Assembly (NCBI GenBank): GCA_013397455.1
Contig: VYZB01000076.1
Coordinates: forward strand, 650,697 to 714,696
Direction of reading: 5' to 3'
Source: Crotophaga sulcirostris
Taxonomy: Eukaryota > Chordata > Aves > Cuculiformes > Crotophagidae
DNA length: 64,000 nucleotides
How positions within the stretch are numbered: position 1 is the first letter of the stretch; every line of letters begins with the position of its first letter. Positions 11,193-22,920 of the stretch are shown here, piece by piece. The notes below the pieces were generated by a model. The model was not told the origin of the DNA. It was given only the letters and a program-made list of their open reading frames with translations, and did not search any database. Made by a program: the position numbers and the translations under genes.

Positions 11193-11453
11193 CATATTCT
11201 AGGTCCATACATGCGGTCACGCGTTACTCGATTGGAGGTTATACTCTATCAAGAGGCATTCATGCGCCCCCTAAGCCTTATGATTGGTTAGCGTGTTCAA
11301 GCGTAGCTAAGCTTTTGGTTCCTGCCTTGCGGTTTCAGGCATTCTGTTTTGCACATAACTTCTACAAGTCTGTACATGTCTTCCCTATCTCAAGGTCACT
11401 TTGACCTTCATAACTTGCTGTATACTTGTCCTACGGTCCTAAGACCCGCAACA

Positions 11454-11459
11454 ATCTAT
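11454..11459. repeat. Target site duplication of the solo LTR, right copy
   Basis: ATCTAT follows the LTR directly and matches 11061-11066 exactly. Confidence 0.9.
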
Positions 11460-12458
11460 TATTTCTGTTGTCTTCTCTTACATTTTTTAATCATTGCCTC
11501 TCTTAATAAATACATGAGTTATTTTTAATATTCTGGTATGAGGATGACAACATGCTAAATAAAAGGTGAAGAGTACTTTTTTGAAGTTATTCTTATAAAA
11601 TCTGTCATTTGTGTCAAGCAGTAAAACCATTTTGTCCTATTTGATTTCTGCTTCAACTAAACAGAGAAAACACCAGAAAAATGCAGAGAGTGTTCCTATG
11701 TCATTGGTTTAATTACTCATTTTCACTCTGAGGTCCGGCTTCTTTGACAGGCCACACTTCAGGACTGCCAGGTATTTCCTGGGATGGAGTGATCAAATCC
11801 TTACCCAGAGGGAACCCAGGCCTGTCTAAAATCTTAGGCAGGGAATTACAGGGATGAGACAGCTTGCTCCGCTGCCCACCTCAAGCTGCCAACACCTTAC
11901 ACTGAAAATATTCATCCCACCCTCCTCTGCACATGGTATATACCTTCAGCATCATGCTATTAAAGTTGAAATAGAGAGTGACAAAAAGTAACCCTGTAGC
12001 TATCTTTGTTACAATAAAAAGTTATATTAATTCTGAAAGAAACTTAAGCAAATTTTGTAAGTATCTCAGTCCCAATAAGAAAAAAACTCACTCTAGATCA
12101 GGAAGGAGAAACAGCCTTGACAAGTGCTTCTAGCTCTCTCAGATGTGGGGCACAGGGTACCATGATGAGAAGACTGGACATGCTCTCTACACTTGTCTAG
12201 GGGAACTGATCATGGCTTTTCATTCTGAGGGTTATGAACAGTACAACCCCAAACTAAAAACCAAAAAATGTCCTCCATTAAGGTGAGAGCTGGTGTGATC
12301 GTGTAGTAAAACAGACACATGCTGCAAGTGGCATTAGGAGTCCTACAGGTAGCTGGAGAGGGCTATGAAAGAAATACCAAACAAGAGTCCACTGAGAAGT
12401 TGTTATGCAATGCACATTGCTTGAGGCCATGAGCAGCATGGATGTCTTCCACCCTCAC
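11460..12458. other. Non-coding, origin unclear
   Basis: There is no supported gene. The part at about 11730-11950 is less AT-rich than its surroundings and might be an old unrecognised repeat, but I can see no termini. Confidence 0.4.
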
Positions 12459-12630
12459 TCACAGTATCACAGTATCACAGTATTACAAGGTTGGAAAGGA
12501 CCTTTGAGATCATCAAGTCCAACCTATAACCCAACACTAACACCAACACCAACATCAACCCATTATCTAAACCATGGCACTAAGTGCCTCATCCAATCTC
12601 CTCTTAAACACCTTCAGGGACGGCGACTCA
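12459..12630 (-). mobile_element. CR1 LINE 3' end, short copy
   Basis: On the minus strand this is the last ~170 bases of a CR1 copy of the same subfamily as 2688-3819. It shares the 'aaggttggaaaggacctttgag' region and the 'aacccaacactaacacc' region almost base for base. The tail at 12459-12482 is three exact copies of the octamer TCACAGTA, the typical CR1 3' terminal repeat. The element is cut at its 5' end near 12630, inside the region before the ORF2 stop. Confidence 0.9.
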
Positions 12631-13689
12631 ATGTACCAGGGGAATGCAGTGACTCTCTAGAGCAAGTCACAAAGGTAATATGGGGGTAACCAAACATCAG
12701 AAGCAACCTCTCAGCCTCCTGTGCTAAGTCTGACAAGGATCATGAAGCAAAGCTGCAGCTGATGATCTGACAAGGTTATAAATTAAATAGATGTGGATTT
12801 ACTTTAAAATAAGAACTGTGCCAGATCACAAGTGAACACTGTTCAGCCACTCCTATCTTGTGGAAAGCAACCTGTAACAGATGAAGGGAACAGTGAGATA
12901 GAGGCGCCAAATCCTGTGATTGTTTCAGCAAGTGTCCTAGCACTTTTTTATATGAAAATGTAGACAGTTCTGGGTTTGTACAGTGTCATTCCCTCACAAG
13001 TGATGCTACATGATAGAACTTTTCCACCAGTCATTCATTTTCATCCTTGTCCATGTCTCCATATGTTCTTTTGGAGGAGAGGAATTAATAGGCTACTGTG
13101 AGTACTCTGGGTAACCAGGATGCCTTATCCAGTACCTTGTTTCTTTGGGACATTTCTTTACTTCTTTCTGTCTCAAAAGTGTCATTTTTCTAACAGTTAA
13201 AGTTGATATGGCTACTGCTGAGCTTTATATGAGTTCACATATATTGTTTCAACAGAGCTTCAAACCTCCTCCACTATATGTGTTTAATGTGTCAGCGTGT
13301 AGTGATCAAAAAAGTTCTGTCTTTGTTTCAGTGTTTTGCAAAATCAGAACAGCAGATTGCTGTTGGCTGTGTACAGGCTCTTCCACACACTGCTTTTACA
13401 TCAGCAATCAACAGGTAGGCTAGGCAACAACAGATCTTGAAATAATCAGCTAGCAACTTGTCATTTCAACTGTGATGAAAGTCAACAACTGTGGTGTGAG
13501 ATATGAAAGCGCATTGTAAAGAGTGATGATCTCGTTTTTCTGGCATCCGAATAAGACAAAGAAGACAAGTGGGTTTTCACAGTTGTGCATCAGTGCCTCA
13601 TAGTTTAAAACTCGTTAATGTTACCAGGTTCTGGTAAATGAATGAAAAGAAAATTGATCATTAAATGGTATGATAAAACATAAGAACAA
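12631..13689. other. Non-coding, nothing specific seen
   Basis: There is no recognisable gene or repeat. The 92-codon open frame at 13145-13423 (+) shows no known domain and is probably chance. Confidence 0.45.
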
Positions 13690-14460
13690 GACATCCAGAT
13701 ATCAGGAGCTCTCTACATACTGAATGTAGCAGCCTTATAAGCAACAAGCTTACAATGTACACCTGCAGACCCTACTAAATTGTTTAGATTGCACACTTTA
13801 CTGTAGGTCAAGGCTATTAATCACAAGAACGCCCCAGGGCAGCCACATACAGCCTTATTTATGGGCAAATCAAGAAACTGAAATACTGAACCGTGCCTGA
13901 TTAGCTGCACTAATATGCTACTTGTGGCTAATTTCTGAGCTGCTTAATTCGCAGGTGTTTGCCCCAGCCAATAAATCATGCTTTCTGCCTCCTCTTTGCA
14001 CTCATGGACCTGCCATGCATATGCGGAGCCTGTTTAAGTGACAAGCAGGAAATAATTGATGGTGCATTAAATCACTCTAGTGTTTAGTGAACTGGCTCCC
14101 CTTTGAAACGAGCCTTGCTACATTCCCACTCCCAGGCTCATTTCAGATGTTATTGTAACCCAAGTCTTCTGCGCCACTGCTTGCAACCTTTCAAAGGTAC
14201 AATGTGTACATTTCCTCATTTTTATTTGTTTTACTTGTAGAGCACATTATTTGCATAAGACATCGCTATTAAATTTTCCACAACAGCTAGTTGCTAATGC
14301 GATGAAGCAGAACAAAATTCTACTGACTAAGAAGTTGGAAGGGAATGTACCAGGAGCCTTAGCAGCTCCAGCCCTGCAGTTTCCCTTTAAATATTATTAA
14401 ATGAAGCTGTCAGCAAACAGGGGTTCTCGGTCATGTTTTGTATTGATCATCACTAACTTG
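13690..14460. promoter_or_regulatory. Candidate conserved enhancer, homeodomain/POU motif cluster
   Basis: This block has higher sequence complexity than its surroundings and is not repeat-like. It carries many homeodomain cores: GATTA near 13899, TAAT several times, and TAATTGAT at 14053-14060. It also has a perfect octamer ATTTGCAT at 14249-14256 and an ATGCATATG near 14015. Such clustering is common in developmental enhancers conserved among vertebrates. Conservation itself cannot be seen from one sequence, so this is inference. Confidence 0.35.
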
Positions 14461-16662
14461 CTCACTCTAATTTTTTTCCTTCAGATGAGAGAAAGGGATC
14501 TGAAAGTTGAACTCACTGAAACAATTCTCTCTTAACTCTAAGTCAAAACCCAGCAGATTCATTTCCTATATCTCAACACAAAACCACAGAGAAGCTGCAC
14601 AATTTCCAAACTTTTAACTGAAAATGCTGTTAAGGGTACACTGGGCAGCCAGATACTAGGGAAGACCCTATTTTTTAATCCTCTTTTGGTTCATCCCATA
14701 TTAGCATGACGTTGCCTGAAACAATTTTTATTTTGTGGGGAACCTCTGGTCTGCAGCTTGCGCTGTAGCTGAGATTATAGTTCCTCACTGAATTCTAGTT
14801 AAGTCACACAAATCTTTTTTATGTGGCTTGTAGAGAGTGCCTTTTGGAGCAAAGGATAAGAGGCAAGACCTAACCACTTCTTTCTACTTAAAGTAGTCTA
14901 TCACCATTGTCCATGATCAAATTATTCTTTTGCCATTATTCTGGGGTCTCAGTAAAATAATCTCAAAGCAAAGGATTTCAGCAAATAATTGAAGATTATG
15001 TTTTCTGAACATTTTTACTGGCCACTTAGGCCTTATGCTGAAAGCAAACAGAAATTTAAACTAATGGGTAATGAGGTAGTCTGCTTATTGATGTCCTGTG
15101 AACCACAATGTTGGGGACTTCTGGAGGTCGTTTTTCTGGGGGTATTTAACAGTGATGATATTAACTCAGCAGAGTTTTAGATTGTTTGAGGTACATCACC
15201 TTCTCTTGCTGCAGCTAAGACCTGCAGAGAAAAATTAGCTCTCCAAAAAGAAAATAACTAGATAACATTGAAGGAAAATAACAGCAAAAAGGATAAAATA
15301 TCTACAAGTAGCAAAGAAAGTTTTTAAAGAGAATATATTAGACATTCACAATAAGAATTAATCACTTCCACCATCAAAAAATATTTCTAGTATGTTCCAT
15401 AGGAAACCGTGCAGCTGAACAGAATATGTAAAGGAGGCAATAGTAAATCTCTCAAAAAAAAGGGAAATTATCCTCCTTAGTCATATGAAACTGAAGAAGT
15501 GTTTAAAAAACATAAATTGAGACAAGTTACAGATAAAATCATAATAAGGTATATAAAAAGAATTCTGAGAATAAATTTCTAAAAACATTAAAAAAAAGAA
15601 AAGAAAAATTAATAACAAAACAAGAAACTGTCAAGGTGTGTTTGTTTATTTTTTCCCCAAGCTTGATATGTAATGTATGAAGTGAACAGAAGGCCAAAGT
15701 TTATAAAGAGAACTTAAATGCCCTGTAGTAGCCACCAGTGAAGATGCAATACTGAGTTACATGGACATTTACCCTGACCTAATATGGTAATTTTATGTTC
15801 TTGCCTTCTGAGATTACAAAGTGAAAATTCTGCTGTCAGGGTGTTCTCTCTTGCTTTTACCTGCTTTCCTTCAATACCAAGAGAGGATTTGTTTTCTTCT
15901 GGGGAAGCTGTAAAGTCATATTTCACCTTAAATTTGCAAAAGACTTAGGTTATTATCTAGATTATGAGATATTTTTAATATATTTTAAAATTTTAAGTTC
16001 ATAAAGAACCATTATTATTGTCCAAAGTAATTTCCTTTGCTATTTGGTTATAACATTTTTTTCCTGAGTAGTTTCTGAATTGGAAGGAATTATTCTTTTC
16101 CATTAAAAAGATGTTTTTTCAGATTTAGGAACTAGTAACTTAACCTGGAATGCATTTTTTATAATTTGGTAAACTTTTGCAATTTGTTTAGTGGTAATTT
16201 GAGTATAAAAATAAGAACTATTGAGATATTGTGTTTCAATTAATCTGAAGCGCCATGATTTAAAGGACATTATTAACACAAATATCTAATGAATAAAGGT
16301 AAGTCGTAATGTCTGAACTGAAAATCATAAGGAGAGATTTTCAAAGCTCTCCTATATTAAATTATTATAAACCATCTTTCAGACCCCACTATAAAGAAAT
16401 CTAAGTTTCAGTGTAAGGGCAAGACATTTTTCCACTATTTATTTAGTGAATATGTTGTTTTGTTTTTGATGCCTAACTTGGTGAGAAGCATTCTAGAGAA
16501 AAACATACTGCATGCATATCAATTAATAATATTTCAATGTAACAGACTACAGTGTTTTGACTCAAAAGAAGTTTTTTTTCCCTAAAGTGGCTTTTCTTGG
16601 AAGTAGATGCTTGGGGTCAGAGTTTTTTTAGTTAAAATAGACATTTCATTTGCTTCCTGCAT

Positions 16663-16694
16663 TACCTAAATATTTCACTACCTAAATATTTCAC
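16663..16694. repeat. Exact 16-bp tandem duplication
   Basis: TACCTAAATATTTCAC occurs twice without a spacer (16663-16678 and 16679-16694). Confidence 0.95.
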
Positions 16695-17403
16695 AACCTT
16701 CTTATGAAATATTTTTAATGTGTTTTCTTGATTAGAAAATAGTTATTGAATATCATTGTTTAATGAAAAAAAAGTAACATTTTCTATTATATGTTCAGTA
16801 GATGTTTCAGATAAATAACATGGTTGAGTTGAATTACATTATTTAAATAAACAAGTGCAATAAATTTTGGCTTGATGATATGTCACAAATAAATAATAAT
16901 ATGACTGAACTGGAGAATCAAGGAGTAAACAAATTTCTTCAGATCTTCAGTTCTTCATTTTTAATCTGTTGAAGGAGTCTGCAGGAATAAATTAGATTTT
17001 GGTCAGCTGACTAACTCCAGATTAATTCAATGGGGACAAGGGAAAATATACACATACACATTGCCAATATTTCTAATCTGATTTGATATTTTGCATATTT
17101 TAAGGTGTTTTGTGCCAACCTAGAGAAATTATCAAGAGGTTTTATGTTCACTGGCTCAGTTCCGTGTTCTTTTTAAAGTCCAGGGCCTTGTGAACATGAT
17201 GAATTGGACAGGAAAATTGTTTATTGAAAATTGGCTCTTAAAATTATTTTGTTATGTTTTCTTGTAATTTTTATCATATTTTAACAAAGATTACTGACAT
17301 GTTCACTAGGATATCATACAAAGCTCAGATCAGGATAACAAACTAATTTCAATTATTTTTGTTTGCATTTTCCTTTTCTTTCCCCACTAATGCGTTTAAT
17401 AAA

Positions 17404-17417
17404 ATAGGTTAACCTAT
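17404..17417. repeat. 14-bp perfect palindrome
   Basis: ATAGGTTAACCTAT equals its own reverse complement. It may be chance, or a binding site for a dimeric factor. Confidence 0.8.
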
Positions 17418-17991
17418 GCCTTACTCATGTTAACTTCATGCTTAACAGACACATGACCAACTCTGACTCAACAGTCATCACTGAGGACTTTCAGACCAAT
17501 CTGTCATATCTCTATATAATCTGGAAGTATAGCCTGAAATTTCTGCTCCTTTGGGAAAAATATCAAAAAATAAAGTGAGATGTACTTTCTTTACACTGCC
17601 TTCATTTTTGTATTTGTTTTCTTTTTATCAACATATTTTTCCTAATTCGAGTTTTAAATAAAAAGATCCCTCCGAACTCTCAAGAGGTGCAAAACACCTA
17701 CTGGGCTGTTACAGAAAATCTTACAAGTACAAGCTGAAACTACAAACTCCTATTTTATACAGTCTGAAGTTTCACTACTTTTCTCAAAGTGATATGGTAA
17801 GGAGAGTTAAGATTGTTTGGGTTGCCTTAATTGCTCATACTCATGATGTTTTACATATGAAACTACCCCATACCATTTTCATGCTTTAAATTATTTCTGA
17901 ATTTTCAGAACAACTCTGAGAATACACTCTGAAGAGATCTGTGCTAGAAATTACCAAAAGTTATTTTCAATTAACCCCATATTAACAAAGA

Positions 17992-18009
17992 TGATGATGA
18001 TTGTTGTTG

Positions 18010-18054
<45 letters not shown>

Positions 18055-18064
18055 TTTTTTTTTT
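17992..18064. repeat. Compound trinucleotide microsatellite with T run
   Basis: A GAT block, then a TTG block, then about 14-15 ATT units (to about 18053), end in a run of 12 T (18053-18064). Array length is likely variable between individuals. Confidence 0.95.
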
Positions 18065-21000
18065 GGTTTGGGTTTTGTTTACTTTACTTGCCTTGAATTA
18101 TTTTCTCAGTTGAAAATCCATTCTATATTTGATCATATTCTGAATCAACACCAAAGGAATAATGTATGACAATTCAAAAAAGGAAAAAAGGAAATGTATA
18201 ATGCAACTTAGTAACACTATGTAATTGTCATATTGCTGAAATGTAAGCATTGGGGAGGCATATGGGAATGTCAAGAAGTGTGGTTTCTGTATTTAAGAAT
18301 TAAAGGTGTGCCAGCCTTTACTGTCAGAATACACTTTCAGGAGGCAACGATGAAAGTTTATATTATAAAGGTCACTCAGAGAAGAAGAATGTCACAAAGT
18401 TAAGTACATCCAGGGAAGATCAGATAATAGGGAATATCTTTTTCAAAGCTAAAATGATAGATTGCAAGAATGGTAAAATAGAACACATGGCAGATAGAAA
18501 GGGAAATCAAGACAAGAAAAAAATAAAATTGAAGGATAATACAATATAAGTAAAGCTGTAGAAATCATAAAAGAAATGCTTGGAAATAAGAGTGAAACTT
18601 ATTGAATAAAATAAAATTTATTCAGAGCATTCAGATGGCAAGATTCAGAAAAATAACCAACGGAATGGCATCTTAGCTGATTGCAAGACGCTTGACGAAT
18701 ACATTTTAAAAAATTGTCATGTGTTTTCATATAACACCATATGAATAATTTAACAGCAATGCCAAGATTTATGAAAAGAGTATTATCAGTGAAATGTTAA
18801 CGCCTGAGACAAGAAATTGTGAGGGTTTAGGGTGACTGTACAGTTCTAATTTATAAAAACTTACAGCATTTAACATGAACTTGTAAAGCTGGGACAAGAT
18901 CTTTCTGGATTTCTACAGTAATAACAAAAATGAAAACTCGATGATATTTGTGAATTCAGTGCTAGTTATCATTTAATACAATCTTTGGCAATAGAATATC
19001 TACAATACTGTCAAAGCAATATTTATACAGAATAGAAGGCTAATTATTTCACATTTAATATTTTGATTCCATTGATGAGTTCACCATAAAGTGATCCTTT
19101 GTACCGAACAAGAAATTTTACTATGTCGTTAGAATGCTACAGAAACAATCATTATATAATGTTAGTAATTTTGCCTTTGGAAAACGTGTAAGGAAGAGCA
19201 TGTGGAGGCAGATTGATTTGATTGCTTGTATGCCTGGACACAACATCAGACAGGTACAGTTGTTTGGTTTCCTGTGGATGGCATCTGTTGCACTTTGACA
19301 AAGAAACCCACCTGTATTCACCCTCTTTGGCTTTCCTATGACACACAAAAAAGCTAATGAACAATCACAAAAACAAGAGGATTTCACTTTACCTCTGCAG
19401 CTCTTATCTGCAGGATTACAACAGTTTTTTGTAGTAATGGGAAACTGTTGGGGAAATCTTCTAAGAGGACACAAGTAGGTGAGGCACGAAAATATAGACG
19501 GTACTTGTTTAAAGTTTATGATACCATAACCATTTTCCAACTTCATCTGCCTTTTTGTCTTTGTGAGAAGATAGTAGATTGAATTTCATGGTTCAAATAT
19601 ATGTACAACCAAGACAAACCAACCATTGGACACTAACCCAGTGATGGTGAAATCAGGAATGGTGAGCATAATCATTCTCAAAATAATAATTTCAGATGGA
19701 AAAACATAATTTTAAGTAAAATCATTTAGACACTGCAAGTACAAATTGTAACTAGAAGAGTCACTATTTGTGTGAGGTTGTGATTTCAAGCCTTTAGGGC
19801 AGATGAGGTTAAAGGCAACCTTCCTGCTAAAGAGTCTCTTTAGCTATCTGTTCTTTACAAATATGCCAGAAGATGGATGGCATACTACTCTGATAATGTG
19901 GTTTTTTCTACTGTTTCTCAACAAATATTAAAAGTTTGCTCAAACCTAAAATCCTGCTAAAGTGCAAATATGATCCAGGTCAACAATTATTAATAAAAAT
20001 TCCCATTTCCTCTTCCTCCATTGTTAAACTAAAGAAATAATGTACATTTATTTTCAAACTACAGGATACAGAATAACTTAGAGGGCATACCTCCTTCCCT
20101 GTATATCAGATGTGTTACCCACAATCATGTCCAAATCTTCCAGTACTTTATTTCAATTAAATGCCACAAAATCTTTTACCTTAGCTTATAGTCAGTTCTT
20201 AGCTACCGAAACCACATACCTAATGAACATACCCTTCTCTCAGAAAATATTCTAATCTTTATATTTGTGTTAGCAACATAAAACTCACACACATACTGAG
20301 ACTGGTCACAAAGTCTTGCCATGGTCTGAACCCTGTGATGCCTCCAGTTACAGAAATACAAACCCTGTATCAACCAAAAAAATACATCTTGCTGTGGACA
20401 TACTGAGTCCAAAATGTCTGAAGATGCTGGGATCAACCCATTATCCCTCAGAACGATAACAAGTGACAAAAAAGCAGATGGGAACAGATTTCCATCTGGA
20501 CCTCTTGACATCAGGTTGGCAAGAGATCAAGAAAAAGCATGGCTTCCAGAAGTCTTCATCTAGAAGTAGCATATATCTAAAATTCTGTTCCTGCTAGGTT
20601 GGAAACCAAACTGTGCTGTATACTCTGCAAAAGCAACTGTGTAGCAGCAGGGATTGGATACGAGTAGGACCTTAAGAGAGAATTTCATGAAGGTCGGTCA
20701 GCTCTGAATAGGGTGAAATCTCAGACTGTTGGTCTTGCTTGTCCACCTAAGACAACTGGACTGAGTTTTACCTGAAGACATGTCTTAAGCAAACTCACTT
20801 AACTGAGAAGAGTTGTGTTTTAATGCTTACATTTTGACAGTATTCACAATTTATTTTTGCAATGCATTTTTAAAGAATGTTTTGCATATGCATGCAGACC
20901 ATTACAGAGGTACATTATAATTATAAAACAAAACAGATTCTAACTTATTTTAGTCTCTTTAGTAAACAACATTGGAACTTTCCTGCTTTTATGCTTTTCA

Positions 21001-21429
21001 GACTCCTACATATCCGACCTGACCACCTGTTACAGTTGTGGCTACTTTTCTTTCTTTTGGTTTTTTTTTTTCAGTACATTGTGGCTGATTTTGAAAAACA
21101 GCTCCTGTTTTGAAACAGCAAATAGTTGAAAATTCTTAATTTAAAAGAACAATTAGGACTAAATGTTGCAGTGCAGTGGTATATGACATTAAGAATAAGA
21201 CTCAGACTGATTATATACTTTCTGTATATTTCTATGATTGCTTTTCACCAGTGTGGTATAGAAGGTCTCACAAAAACTATAATGAGGCCTCGGGTCTTTT
21301 TTCCTTTCTTTGAGTAGTTCTCTGATTTCAGCAATCATGATTTATTGCCACAATAAAATCTACTGATTTGTGAACCACTAATTCACTCAGTCACCTGTTC
21401 CTAAACAAGTCATAGGAAATAGAAAGGCA
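18065..21429. other. Non-coding stretch, no recognised gene
   Basis: About 18170-18620 is purine-rich and A-rich and could be an old LINE remnant, but I cannot match it. The longest open frame (19121-19546, -, 141 codons) is rich in Cys but matches no family I know. No splice context supports it. Confidence 0.4.
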
Positions 21430-22920
21430 GTCATGGTCATCTCATCCTTCTACCTGCCCAGGACCACCTCTACTTTCATCATTCATGACAGACACTTATT
21501 CAGACTCTTTTTAGAAACTTCTGTGATGGAGATCCCACAACCTCCGTGGCAGAACCATGCACTAGTTACTTTAAGAGAGGAATTATTTTCTTTTGTTTAT
21601 TTTAATACAGAATATGTGTCTTTTGCTGAAAAAGAACAAAAGTTCATTCCCATCATATCAAAAATCCCATAGATATGTCTGTCTTTCTCTACACTAAATA
21701 ATACCATTTCAATCAACCTTTTCTCATAGGTCACATTTTCTGTTTCCCATCTTTGTCATTCCTCTACTAATTTGCTCTTCCTTCCATAAAAACATGGTAT
21801 TAAGAAGCTTAATATGGTACATCAGCTGAGGCCATTTCAACACTGAGCAGTAGAAGCATTAGCTCATGTTTTTCAGGGTGTATTCTTGACAGTCTAAAGT
21901 AGTGGTTGTCCTTTTGCAACACCATTGGTATTGTTGACTCAGGTTAGAATCCATTACAAACCCCCCACAGATCCTCTTCTTCACTCCTTCTGTCTAGTCA
22001 GCTTGTATTTGTTTTTGCAAATATTTATTCTTATCTAAGCACAATGCTCTGCTGATTCACTATCTTTGTCTTTTCAATTTGTCAGGAACTGTTTTCAATT
22101 CTAATCATGTTCACCAATGTACTTCCTGCTTCAGTCGATCTACAGATTCCTTAAGTGTCCTCTCAAGTCCTTTGCCCAATTCTCTAGTGACAAACTCAGA
22201 CCAGGATTGTTATATGTCGAGTTTCATTCACTGCAGCCTTCCATTTTGAGAATATAATCCCAATAATATAATTTATAATACCAATAGTGATAAGATGGGT
22301 ATGAATTCCCATCAGTTTCTGTGCTAATTTTACCTAAACAACATTTACAAAGTTTTCTTATGAAATCACAGTGCAAAATGTCTAAGTAAAAGACATACAC
22401 TGATGTAATTTCTTCTTTCACCTCTGTGCAATTGTTTTGATATGATTTGCCCCTCACAACTCCTTGTTGGGTGTTTATTCCTTTCTGTTACCACTCAGAT
22501 GTTTGAAAATTCTTTCATTATTAGGTATTTTTCTAGGAATGGAAGTTTCTGTAACTACTTTATACTTCTTACATCTTCCTCCTTTTCTTGTTTATATCTA
22601 AAGACCTGCTTTGACATTTTATCATTTGTGGAAATTCCACAAGGCCTCAGAGAACATGGCGGCTGATCTGCAACTGCTTCAGCTGGATCTGTGAGCATCA
22701 CAGGGTGGATTTCACCTGGCTCATAAGGCTTACAGCACCTACAGAACAACTGTCTCACCTGTATTTTCCCCACTGTAGACTGATTAGTTTTTTCACCCTG
22801 ACACTAATCGGTGTGAACTGTGTGATCATAGTCAATCCTTTCAGCAAAGGTTGCAACATTCGGCCTTGCAGTATGCTGCCATACTTTCCAGTAGCCTTTG
22901 TATTACAACACATCCTTAAA
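21430..22920 (-). mobile_element. Very old CR1 LINE copy (~1.5 kb), pre-avian type
   Basis: Read on the minus strand, this follows an old reptile-type CR1 from the ORF2 linker through the reverse transcriptase toward its 3' part. Landmarks, in + coordinates: 'gatggagatcccacaacctcc' near 21526, 'ctcataggtcacattttc' near 21725, 'tttgcaacaccattggt' near 21914, 'tttcttatgaaatcacag' near 22354, 'tttcattattagg' near 22513, and 'ggatttcacctggctca' near 22707. All are in the order expected of one element. Stops fill every frame. Divergence is far greater than in the other CR1 copies, so the insertion probably predates modern birds. The outer limits are uncertain by about 100 bases, and the part beyond 22800 is the weakest. 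Confidence 0.7.

Larger units (their letters stand above)
11067..11453 (-). mobile_element. Solo LTR of an endogenous retrovirus (ERVK/alpharetrovirus-like)
   Basis: On the minus strand this is a complete 387-bp LTR. It begins TGTTGCGG and ends CCGCGGCA, so the ends form a near-perfect inverted repeat with the standard TG...CA termini. Inside, in order, are a U3 region, a TATA box (minus strand, 11192-11183), a polyadenylation signal AATAAA (11167-11162) and, just beyond it, four 10-bp tandem units (11160-11121). Exact 6-bp target duplications flank it. No gag, pol or env sequence is present, so the provirus was removed by LTR-LTR recombination. Many CpG sites survive, unlike in the rest of the window, which suggests a fairly recent insertion. 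The 6-bp duplication supports the class II group; the exact family is not recognised. Confidence 0.93.
14461..17991. other. AT-rich non-coding stretch with low-complexity parts
   Basis: There is no supported gene. About 15240-15640 is unusually rich in A on the + strand. There is an exact 16-bp tandem duplication at 16663-16694 and a 14-bp perfect palindrome at 17404-17417. Confidence 0.45.

Noticed and set aside
11042..11404. 120-codon plus-strand open frame
   Set aside because: It lies antisense inside the solo LTR and is explained by it.
18170..18620. A-rich block as a possible LINE or processed pseudogene tail
   Set aside because: There is no recognisable coding or 3' end pattern; A-richness alone is not evidence.
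19121..19546. 141-codon minus-strand open frame rich in Cys
   Set aside because: It matches no family I know, and its length is within chance for 64 kb of six frames. An overlapping open frame on the same strand also exists. I see no promoter, splice or codon-use support.
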